Assembly: GCA_003450655.1 (NCBI GenBank)
Contig: DMFG01000017.1
Location: 1-7,071, forward strand
Length of the DNA stretch: 7,071 nt
Reading direction: 5' to 3'
Source: Coxiellaceae bacterium
Lineage (GTDB): Bacteria > Pseudomonadota > Gammaproteobacteria > Coxiellales > Coxiellaceae
Under the pieces are notes generated by a model. That model was not told the origin of the DNA and searched no databases. It worked only from the letters and a program-made list of their open reading frames with translations. Position 1 is the first letter of the stretch. Every line of letters starts with the position of its first letter. The position numbers and the translations under genes are program-made. Positions 1 through 6,579 of this stretch are shown here, in pieces.

Positions 1-627
1 ACGATGTTTTAGTTCGCTGGTGACGGATTGTAAGGATCTTAATCCTTTTCCAATAATTGCCCAGATAAGAATCCCTAGAAATGGGTATGTAGCTAGCATA
101 ATGAAAATGGAGTCACGAGTCAGTTGATTTTCAAGGTGTTGCCTGTAGTCACCATGCTCTGCTGTCACAATTGTGATACCTTTTTCTTTATTTTTGAGTG
201 TGTAAACACGCCAAGTCCTATCTTTGGACCAAACGTTAGAAAACCCAGTTTTTTTTGACATTAATGGCGTCGAAGGCATGTTCTTTGAATGAAGGATGAG
301 GGTGTTATTTTGCCAGATTTGAAATTCAATGCTGCTTGCCGATGATGATAAGCTGCTAATAACATGGCTATTGTCAAAGAAGTTTTTGTTTATTTTATTG
401 GCGTTTATGGTGTTGAGTTTCTCTTGAATGGTTAATATTTTTGTTTTAGGTAGGTCAATGCCTATAATGGCGTTAATGCGTTTGGCGCTAATGATTAGTG
501 TGGAGTCAAGATTAGTTTGAATATCTTTATGTGTTAGAAAAAGGTTACCAACAATTGCTAATGAGGTGATAAGAATCACGCTCAAAAGCAAATTGATCAG
601 TAAAAAGGTTCGTATAGAATGTGTCAT
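1..627 (-). CDS. Two-component sensor histidine kinase, QseC-like, N-terminal part (3' end beyond window)
   Basis: The visible 209 codons are the sensing half of an inner-membrane histidine kinase. Residues 7-31 form a hydrophobic first membrane segment (FLLINLLLSVILITSLAIVG core). Residues 32-170 form a periplasmic domain resembling the 2CSK_N domain of QseC/TctE-type kinases, with FQIW at 102-105, a Pro-rich bend near 118-121, GF at 128-129, WRVY at 139-142 and a late TAEHGDYR stretch at 155-162. Residues 173-193 form the second membrane segment, followed by a HAMP-like start (GLRSLQ...ELKHR, 195-209). The usual Pro of the PL pair there is Ser. The H-box and ATPase domain lie outside the window. 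The ATG at 625-627 is the only good start: an in-frame TAA lies seven codons upstream. Its ribosome site is weak (TAAAG close to the ATG), which fits translation behind the response regulator gene 54 bp upstream. The signal sensed cannot be told. It could equally be a PmrB- or TctE-like kinase; no stop or frameshift is seen. Confidence 0.88.
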   Translation of the reverse strand, partial: MTHSIRTFLLINLLLSVILITSLAIVGNLFLTHKDIQTNLDSTLIISAKRINAIIGIDLPKTKILTIQEKLNTINANKINKNFFDNSHVISSLSSSASSIEFQIWQNNTLILHSKNMPSTPLMSKKTGFSNVWSKDRTWRVYTLKNKEKGITIVTAEHGDYRQHLENQLTRDSIFIMLATYPFLGILIWAIIGKGLRSLQSVTSELKHR

Positions 628-681
628 TAACTTTATTAGAATCCATTATAGAGTGCATGACAATGCAGTAACACAATATTC

Positions 682-1359
682 CTACTCATCTTCATTAGGT
701 TTTTCAGCCATATAGCCAACACCTCTAATGGTGCGAATTAAGCTGGTGCCAAATCGTTTTCTTAGATTATGAATATGAACTTCCAGGGCGTTACTGTCAA
801 TGTTTTCACCCCATCCATACAAAGTTTGGTTAAGTTGTTCTCGTGAAATTACCCTGCCAGCATTTTCAAGCAGCTTTTGTAAGAGTGCAAACTCACGTCT
901 AGAAATCATTATCGTTTCATCGTCCATTTTTACAACATGTGACGCAGGGTCCAAAGTAATATTATTATAGACAATAATGGGTTTTGCGCGCGATTTTGAA
1001 CGGCGTTGTAGTGCGCGCATACGTGCACAGAGCTCATCAAGATCAAAGGGCTTGGTTAGGTAATCATCTGCGCCAGCATCTAAGCCGCTAACACGGTCGT
1101 CAACGGTTTCTTTCGCAGTTAAAATAACTACGGGTGTCGTGATGTTACGTTCGCGAATATTTTTGAGAACCTCTAAGCCTGATAATTTGGGTAGACCTAG
1201 GTCAAGCACAACAATATCAAAATTTTCATGACTTGAGACTAAGACGTTATTCGCTGATTGTCCATCTTTTACCCAGTCAACGGTGTGACCATAGTGTTTA
1301 AGGCCGGTGCGAATACCATCGCCGAGCAATTCATCGTCTTCTACTAATAAAACTCTCAT
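682..1359 (-). CDS. OmpR-family response regulator, QseB/PmrA-like
   Basis: This is a complete 225-residue DNA-binding response regulator of the cytoplasm, normally phosphorylated by a partner kinase; the downstream kinase gene is the obvious partner. The receiver domain spans about 1-117: acidic pocket D8/D9, phospho-acceptor D53 in LDLGLP, switch residues T81 and Y100, and K103 in the KPF motif. A basic linker (RRSKSRAK) leads to a winged-helix output domain at about 128-220, with SRREFALL (152-159), the recognition-helix region SNALEVHIHNLRKRFG, and the wing RTIRGVGYM near the end. Length and motif order match QseB, PmrA and TctD. The QseC-like partner favours QseB, but sequence reading alone does not settle the subgroup, so no symbol is given. 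The ATG at 1357-1359 has an AAGGGG ribosome site 9 nt upstream. The gene reads away from the glutamate dehydrogenase gene and shares its upstream region; autoregulation is plausible. Confidence 0.95.
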   Translation of the reverse strand: MRVLLVEDDELLGDGIRTGLKHYGHTVDWVKDGQSANNVLVSSHENFDIVVLDLGLPKLSGLEVLKNIRERNITTPVVILTAKETVDDRVSGLDAGADDYLTKPFDLDELCARMRALQRRSKSRAKPIIVYNNITLDPASHVVKMDDETIMISRREFALLQKLLENAGRVISREQLNQTLYGWGENIDSNALEVHIHNLRKRFGTSLIRTIRGVGYMAEKPNEDE

Positions 1360-1368
1360 GTTAGGTAA

Positions 1369-1374
1369 CCCCTT
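1369..1374 (-). promoter_or_regulatory. Ribosome binding site of the response regulator
   Basis: On the minus strand this reads AAGGGG and ends 9 nt before the ATG at 1359, a good Shine-Dalgarno match that supports the chosen start. A second ATAAGG lies 12 bp further upstream (1383-1388) as part of a short imperfect direct repeat, ACATATAAGG / ACATAAGG. Confidence 0.7.
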
Positions 1375-1383
1375 ATATGTTTC

Positions 1384-1400
1384 CTTATGTTAAATTTTAG
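1384..1400. promoter_or_regulatory. Putative response-regulator box, leader of the two-component operon
   Basis: On the plus strand this reads CTTATG, five bases, then TTTTAG. Each hexamer is one mismatch from CTTAAG or TTTAAG, the half-site of the PmrA/QseB group, which binds direct repeats 5 bp apart. It lies between the predicted promoter and the response regulator ATG, so binding here would more likely repress than activate. AT-rich DNA produces such near-matches by chance; the reason to list it is the similar site at 1646-1662. Confidence 0.3.
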
Positions 1401-1473
1401 TCCTCTAGTCCATCAGATGCCGTGCTGTTTGTTCTATTATGTTTTCTTGTCTGTCATGTTACACTTCACTCGA

Positions 1474-1482
1474 ATTATAGCA
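1474..1482 (-). promoter_or_regulatory. Extended -10 promoter for the two-component operon
   Basis: The minus strand reads TGC TATAAT, a perfect extended -10 element (TGn plus TATAAT). The hexamer 17 bp upstream, TCCACT at 1497-1502, is a poor -35, which is usual where an extended -10 is present. Transcription would start near 1467, giving a leader of about 108 nt before the response regulator ATG. This is the best sigma-70 promoter visible in the intergenic region. Confidence 0.6.
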
Positions 1483-1645
1483 TAAATGCATTATTTAGTG
1501 GAAGAATTGATGGGATGTGATAAGAAAAATGAACAATGGTGTGTTTTTTCTCTAATATCAATTGACTATGGTCCTATTTTGTCTTGTTTTCACATTTCTG
1601 GTTCTTTAATGCAATATAGTTAGTAATGGTTTATATCTATTTGAA

Positions 1646-1662
1646 TTTTAGTCATTTTTAAG
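1646..1662. promoter_or_regulatory. Putative response-regulator box in the gdhB leader
   Basis: The plus strand reads TTTTAG, five bases (TCATT), then TTTAAG. The second hexamer is an exact TTTAAG and the first has one mismatch, with the 5-bp spacing typical of PmrA/QseB-type direct-repeat boxes. It ends one base before the gdhB Shine-Dalgarno, so a bound protein would block transcription or initiation rather than recruit polymerase, unless the promoter lies elsewhere. The assignment to the neighbouring regulator is inference. Confidence 0.35.
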
Positions 1663-1663
1663 T

Positions 1664-1670
1664 AAGGCGG
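1664..1670 (+). promoter_or_regulatory. Ribosome binding site of gdhB
   Basis: AAGGCGG lies 5 nt before the ATG at 1676; its AAGG core is 8 nt away. An in-frame TAG at 1649-1651, with no start codon between, fixes the ATG at 1676 as the start. Confidence 0.7.
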
Positions 1671-1675
1671 GTGCA

Positions 1676-4600
1676 ATGCCAAAAACGAATGAGTTTCTTC
1701 TTAAGCAACTAATTGATACTTTGTTGGGTTATGCTGATGAGCACTATCCTTCTAACGATATGAATTTATTTAAAAAATTCGTAGAAATTTTTTATTCTCA
1801 AGCGCCTTATGACGACTTAAAGGTGCGTTCTAAGGCTGAGCTGCTTGAAATGGCTTCAGTAAGTTGGAAATTACTACAGCATCGAAAGCCTGATGAGATT
1901 AATCTTGAGTTGATAACACCTTCTAAATCCAAGCAGGACTGGTCATCTCAAACCACTATTCTTGCTGCATTATGTGCTGATGCTCCTTTTTTAGTCGATA
2001 CGGTTCGCTTAGAACTGAACAAGCTAGATATCCCTATTAACCTTATTGTTCATACGGGTGGTATGGTGGTAGAACGTAGCTCTAATGGCGACTTGCAGGG
2101 TTGTGATTTCTTTCGTCGTTCTGATATTCATCATTCGATAGAGGCCCCCATTCTTTTTGAGATACAGCAAATTACTGATGATGTATTTCTAGGCTCATTG
2201 AGAGCACGTTTGCTCAGTGTGATTAGAGATGTTTTGCTAGCTGTACGTGACTGGAAACCTATGCGAGAGCGTATGGAGGAAGAAATATCCATCATGATGA
2301 ACCCTGCTACTGTGCATAGGCCTAGTGACTCCAAAGAATCCATTGCTTTTTTAAAGTGGTTGCTAGATAACCATTTTATTTTTCTTGGAGCAAGAGATTA
2401 TGTTGTCTTGGGGGAGGGTGATGATAAAGTTCTGCAATTAGTCTCTGGTTCGGGGTTAGGTGTATTGTTCGATGAATCTAATAGCCAAGTTCAAAGAAAA
2501 TTTTCTCAATTACCCGCAAAGGCCGCCAAATTAATGCATTCAAGTGACCGTGCCTTAATGATTTCAAAGTCTAACACTTTATCAAGCGTTCACAGAGCTG
2601 GTTATACAGATTATATTGGTATAAAGCAGTTTGATAATGATGGTGTTTTAATTGGTGAGAAGCGTTTTATAGGGCTGTATACATCAGCAGCTTATCATTC
2701 TAGTCCCAATCAAATACCTTTTTTAGGGAAAAAAGTATCTGCTGTTTTAAAGCGTTCTGGTTTAAGGGAGCGTAGTCATGCAGAGAAAGAGTTAATTTCG
2801 ATTCTGTCTACATTGCCTCGTGATGACTTAATTCAAGCTTCTGTTGGACAGTTATATCATATTGCAATGGGTATTATGCACATGCAGGAACGTAAGCAAG
2901 TGCGTTTGTTTGTTCGGGAAGATAACTATGGTCGATTTGTTTCTTGTTTGGTTTATTTGCCTCGAGAAAAATTTACTACTGAGCTCTTGCAAGAGATGCA
3001 ATCAATATTGCTAGAAGAGTTTTGTGGGATAGAATCTAGTTTTTCTACGCACTTTGCTGTTTCAGTATTAGCTCGAATAGATTTTGTTGTTCGACTTAAC
3101 CCCAAAGTGGCTATTAAATATCAGGTTGATGCAATTGAGCGAAGACTAATTAATGCAGTTAAATCCTGGCAGGACGAATTATATGAGGTATTGCATGACT
3201 CGAAATTAGTTTCTAAGACCCAAGGTCTAATTGGAAAGTATAAGCAAGCATTTCCTGCTAGTTATCGTGAGAAAAATACACCTCAGCAAGCTGTTGATGA
3301 TATTTTTTATTTGGAATCCTTGTCAGATGATAATCCACTAGCTGTTGAGTTGAAAGTGTTCAATAAGGGTGTTGATACTGAGTTATCATTCAAAGTATTT
3401 AATATTCATAATACAGTAGCATTATCTGATGCATTGCCTGTCTTAGAGCACATGGGTTGTCGTGTTGTTGATGAGTACCCTTGCCAGGTTATCTTGAGTG
3501 ATAACTCTGTTGTTTGGGTTAATGAATTTTCCTTGACGTGCTCTTATTCGGTAACACCTAAGGCTATTGAAAATTTCAAAGAAAACTTCTTGCGTGTTTG
3601 GAGTGGTGATGCTGAAAATGATCCTTTTAATGAATTAATTTTATTAGCAGAACTGGATTGGCGCCAAGTAAGTGTTTTGCGTGCTTATGCAAAATATTAC
3701 CGTCAAACAGGAACAACATTTAGTGCAAATTATATGGCAAACACTTTAGTTGCTCACCCAGTGATTGCTAAGCGTCTTTTTCAGTTGTTTGATGCTAGGC
3801 TTAATCCTCTTAGTGTAGATGATGGGCTTCCCATAGATGCAGTAAAAGCAGACATAATATCCTTGTTAGATGATGTTTCTGTTCTGGATCAAGATCGTAT
3901 TTTTAGAAAGTATATCAGCATGATTTTGGCTACTCTTCGAACAAATTTCTATCAAAAAGAGAATCATTCAAGCTGTACGAGTATTGTCTTTAAATTTGAC
4001 TCGTCTATTGTTTTAGATATGCCACGCCCACTTCCCCAATTCGAGATATTTGTTTACGCGGTGGATTTTGAGGGTGTTCATCTGCGTGCTGATAAAGTGG
4101 CTCGTGGTGGGATTCGATGGTCTGATCGCGTTCAAGACTTCAGGGTAGAAGTGTTAGGTTTAATGAAAGCTCAACAAGTAAAAAATTCAGTGATAGTCCC
4201 TTCGGGTGCAAAAGGTGGATTTGTTATTAAATCTTCTATGGACGGTTGGAGTCGAGATGATATTTATCAAAAAGGTGTTAGTTGTTATCAGCGTTTTATT
4301 TCAGGCTTGTTAGATGTTGTCGATAATCTTCATGCTGGGAGTTTGGTGAAACATCCTGATACGGTCTGTTATGATAGTGATGATGAGTATTTGGTTGTGG
4401 CTGCAGATAAAGGTACGGCTAGATTTTCTGATATAGCGAATCAAATTGCTATCGATCGTGGTTTTTGGTTGGGAGATGCTTTTGCATCAGGTGGTTCAAC
4501 AGGTTATGACCACATGAAAATGGGAATTACGGCTCGTGGTGCTTGGGTGTCTGCAGAAAGGCATTTTTTAGACTTAGGAATTGATATTACTACAACACCC

Positions 4601-6550
4601 TTTACCGTAATCGGTATTGGTGATATGTCAGGTGATGTTTTTGGTAACGGTTTGCTGATGTCTGGTAATGCGAAATTAGTCTGTGCTTTTAATCATCAGC
4701 ATATTTTTATTGACCCAGACCCAGATCCAAAAATAAGCTACAAAGAAAGAAAGCGTTTGTTTAACTTGCCACGATCGAGTTGGTCTGACTACGACATTAC
4801 GTTGCTCTCTAAAGGTGGTGCTATTTTTAGTCGTTCTCAAAAAACAATTAAATTATCGCCGCAAATCCGTAAGTTGACTGGTTTGTCTGATAAGGTGGTT
4901 GAACCTTCGCATCTAATTAAAGCTATATTGAAATCTTCAGTTGATATGATATGGAATGGAGGTATTGGCACCTTTATTAAGTCTGAAGACGAAAGCCATT
5001 TTGTTGTTGGCGATCCAGTGAATGACGCTATCCGTGTAGATGCAACTTCTGTAACCGCTAAAATGATCTGTGAAGGTGGCAATCTTGGTGTTACACAACG
5101 GGGAAGGATTGAATATGAACTTTGTGGCGGTCGTGTGAATACAGATTTCATCGATAACTCTGCGGGTGTAGACTGCTCTGATCATGAAGTTAATATGAAG
5201 ATATTGTTAAATAGTGTGGTAGATAGTGGTCTTTTGAGTATGGATGAGCGTAATGCCTTTTTAGCTGATCTCACTGATGATGTTGCTGCATTGGTGTTGA
5301 GAAATAACTATGTTCAAAATAAAGTGATTAGTTTCGCTTCTCATTTTCAAAACATTGGCTTTACTATTTATATGAAGTATATCGATGATCAGGTTTCTGC
5401 AGGTAATCTCGATCTAGAGCTGTCTGGGTTGCCGAGTCAGGAATCATTGTTAGCAAGGCGTGAGTCTGGTGCTCTGCTGACTCGTCCAGAGATTTCTGTG
5501 TTAATGTCCCATAGTAAGATAGAGCTCACAAAAGCATTAATAAAGGAAATCCCTGATTGTGAATTTTCACTGTCTTCTTTTTCTGAGCGTGCATTCCCTA
5601 TCGCTATGCAAAAGCAGTACGCCTCATTTATTGACTCACACCGTTTAAAGCATGAGATTATTGCAACTCAATTGGCACATCATATGGTGTCTGACTTAGG
5701 GATAGCATTTATTTATCATTTATGTCAGGAGTTGGATATTACTTCTCTTCAGGTTGCAAAAGCTTATGTTGCAGCCCATGAAATTTTTGATATGAGTCAT
5801 TATAGTTACACGTTGGAGCAGTTAGATGGCGTGATCCCGGCCTTTGATCAATACGCAGCGATGTTAGATCAGTTTCGTTTTTTACGTTTGGTTGTTAGAT
5901 GGTTTTTATCGAGGTATTCACATATTCATAATCCAAATGAGTTAGTAGAACTTTATAAGCCTTCTGTACAGCGACTTTCTGTTGTCATGAAAGATTTATT
6001 GATTGGAGAGGCTCGTGAAGCCTATGAAGCTTCGTATCAGTCTTTATGTGATTTGGGTGTTGGTGAAGAGATTGCACATACTTTAGTTCTTCCTCGACAT
6101 TTGTTTCAAGCAGTTAACATAGTCGAAGTTTCCTTGGATGTTGATTGTGATATTGTCGATGCAGCAGTCGTTTATTTTTCCGTAAAAGACTACTTTCATT
6201 TATCTGTTTTGCGACAAATGGTATTTGATTTTTCGGCAGATAATCAATGGTTGGTTATGTCAAGGACCTCTTGTCTAGCACATCTAGATAAGGTAGAACA
6301 ACTATTCACTTCTATTATATTACGATGCACATATTCATCATCAGAAGAAGTGGTTGCCAATAAAGTACATGTATGGACTGCGGAGCTATCAAGTCTGATA
6401 GGGCCCTGGTTGAAGCGATTTGATGAATTTATTAAGTTACCAGACCATTATTTGCCAGCTTTGTTGGTTATTATAGAGCAATTAAGGCAGTTGGCTGTGA
6501 CGGAATATGTTAAAAATCCTGGTAAGAAGAACTTGCTGGTCATGAATTAA
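1676..6550 (+). CDS. gdhB: NAD-specific glutamate dehydrogenase, 180-kDa class
   Basis: This cytoplasmic enzyme oxidatively deaminates L-glutamate to 2-oxoglutarate and ammonium with NAD+, a catabolic step; the Pseudomonas aeruginosa member is arginine-inducible and allosterically regulated. At 1624 residues it has the full length of the large GDH class (about 1600), far longer than the 450-residue type. Three N-terminal ACT-like regulatory regions are visible near 90-170, 405-475 and 555-605. The catalytic part covers about 740-1230. It contains ARGGIRWSDR (809-818); K836 and K846 in VKNS and PSGAKGG, matching the substrate and catalytic lysines of small GDHs; AADKGTARFSD (909-919) with the likely catalytic D911; the dinucleotide-binding GIGDMSGDVFGNG (980-992); WNGGIGTF (1093-1100); EGGNLGVTQ (1133-1141); and NTDFIDNSAGVDCSDHEVN (1155-1173). 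R810 replaces the Lys of small GDHs, which is normal for this class. The remaining 400 residues are the helical C-terminal domain, including LLTRPEISVL. No frameshift or missing key residue is seen. The hydrolase gene follows after 29 bp. Confidence 0.97.
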   Translation: MPKTNEFLLKQLIDTLLGYADEHYPSNDMNLFKKFVEIFYSQAPYDDLKVRSKAELLEMASVSWKLLQHRKPDEINLELITPSKSKQDWSSQTTILAALCADAPFLVDTVRLELNKLDIPINLIVHTGGMVVERSSNGDLQGCDFFRRSDIHHSIEAPILFEIQQITDDVFLGSLRARLLSVIRDVLLAVRDWKPMRERMEEEISIMMNPATVHRPSDSKESIAFLKWLLDNHFIFLGARDYVVLGEGDDKVLQLVSGSGLGVLFDESNSQVQRKFSQLPAKAAKLMHSSDRALMISKSNTLSSVHRAGYTDYIGIKQFDNDGVLIGEKRFIGLYTSAAYHSSPNQIPFLGKKVSAVLKRSGLRERSHAEKELISILSTLPRDDLIQASVGQLYHIAMGIMHMQERKQVRLFVREDNYGRFVSCLVYLPREKFTTELLQEMQSILLEEFCGIESSFSTHFAVSVLARIDFVVRLNPKVAIKYQVDAIERRLINAVKSWQDELYEVLHDSKLVSKTQGLIGKYKQAFPASYREKNTPQQAVDDIFYLESLSDDNPLAVELKVFNKGVDTELSFKVFNIHNTVALSDALPVLEHMGCRVVDEYPCQVILSDNSVVWVNEFSLTCSYSVTPKAIENFKENFLRVWSGDAENDPFNELILLAELDWRQVSVLRAYAKYYRQTGTTFSANYMANTLVAHPVIAKRLFQLFDARLNPLSVDDGLPIDAVKADIISLLDDVSVLDQDRIFRKYISMILATLRTNFYQKENHSSCTSIVFKFDSSIVLDMPRPLPQFEIFVYAVDFEGVHLRADKVARGGIRWSDRVQDFRVEVLGLMKAQQVKNSVIVPSGAKGGFVIKSSMDGWSRDDIYQKGVSCYQRFISGLLDVVDNLHAGSLVKHPDTVCYDSDDEYLVVAADKGTARFSDIANQIAIDRGFWLGDAFASGGSTGYDHMKMGITARGAWVSAERHFLDLGIDITTTPFTVIGIGDMSGDVFGNGLLMSGNAKLVCAFNHQHIFIDPDPDPKISYKERKRLFNLPRSSWSDYDITLLSKGGAIFSRSQKTIKLSPQIRKLTGLSDKVVEPSHLIKAILKSSVDMIWNGGIGTFIKSEDESHFVVGDPVNDAIRVDATSVTAKMICEGGNLGVTQRGRIEYELCGGRVNTDFIDNSAGVDCSDHEVNMKILLNSVVDSGLLSMDERNAFLADLTDDVAALVLRNNYVQNKVISFASHFQNIGFTIYMKYIDDQVSAGNLDLELSGLPSQESLLARRESGALLTRPEISVLMSHSKIELTKALIKEIPDCEFSLSSFSERAFPIAMQKQYASFIDSHRLKHEIIATQLAHHMVSDLGIAFIYHLCQELDITSLQVAKAYVAAHEIFDMSHYSYTLEQLDGVIPAFDQYAAMLDQFRFLRLVVRWFLSRYSHIHNPNELVELYKPSVQRLSVVMKDLLIGEAREAYEASYQSLCDLGVGEEIAHTLVLPRHLFQAVNIVEVSLDVDCDIVDAAVVYFSVKDYFHLSVLRQMVFDFSADNQWLVMSRTSCLAHLDKVEQLFTSIILRCTYSSSEEVVANKVHVWTAELSSLIGPWLKRFDEFIKLPDHYLPALLVIIEQLRQLAVTEYVKNPGKKNLLVMN

Positions 6551-6566
6551 TCGATCAATCTATTAT

Positions 6567-6571
6567 AAGGA
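6567..6571 (+). promoter_or_regulatory. Ribosome binding site of the alpha/beta hydrolase
   Basis: AAGGA lies 8 nt before the ATG at 6580, a strong Shine-Dalgarno in the 29-bp gap after gdhB. The gap holds no hairpin with a T-run, so read-through from gdhB is likely. Confidence 0.7.
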
Positions 6572-6579
6572 AATAAGCT

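Larger units (their letters stand above)
1360..1675. other. Divergent intergenic control region
   Basis: This 316-bp gap separates the response regulator (minus) from gdhB (plus). It holds the extended -10 promoter at 1474-1482, two PmrA/QseB-box-like repeats at 1384-1400 and 1646-1662, and both ribosome sites. The 10-mer AATTTTAGTC occurs near each end (1393-1402 and 1644-1653). For gdhB I see no convincing promoter. Candidate -10 hexamers are TTTAAT at 1605-1610 and TATAGT at 1615-1620, both without a good -35. TTGACT at 1562-1567 looks like a -35 but has only a poor -10 at the right distance, so an activated promoter is possible. Short palindromes AATGCATT (1485-1492) and TCAATTGA (1558-1565) are present but are not long enough to name. 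No small gene or RNA is evident. Confidence 0.7.

Noticed and set aside
1..627. Truncated sensor kinase as a pseudogene
   Set aside because: The reading frame is open to the window edge with intact membrane and periplasmic features; the truncation is only the window boundary.
654..667. Small hairpin TGCAT-GACA-ATGCA between the response regulator and kinase genes
   Set aside because: The stem is only 5 bp, does not extend and has no T-run on the minus strand, so it is not an intrinsic terminator; the 54-bp gap looks like an ordinary within-operon spacer.
1516..1531. TGTGA motif as a possible CRP site
   Set aside because: The partner half TCACA is missing at the required 6-bp spacing (AAATG is found instead).
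1562..1590. TTGACT as the -35 of a gdhB promoter
   Set aside because: The -35 match is good, but the hexamers at 16-18 bp spacing (TTGTTT, TGTTTT, GTTTTC) are poor -10 elements, so no promoter is called.
2131..2343. Minus-strand open frame of 70 codons inside gdhB
   Set aside because: It lies wholly inside the conserved coding region of glutamate dehydrogenase, resembles no known protein and has no clear ribosome site, so it is a shadow of the real gene.
4103..4105. R810 in place of the substrate Lys of small glutamate dehydrogenases
   Set aside because: ARGG at this site is the normal form in the 180-kDa class, and the other lysines (K836, K846) are present, so it is not a defect.
4837..5185. 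Two overlapping minus-strand open frames (104 and 82 codons) inside the gdhB catalytic domain
   Set aside because: They sit antisense to highly conserved motifs (WNGGIGTF, EGGNLGVTQ), overlap each other in different frames and look like no known protein; codon constraint on the sense gene explains them.
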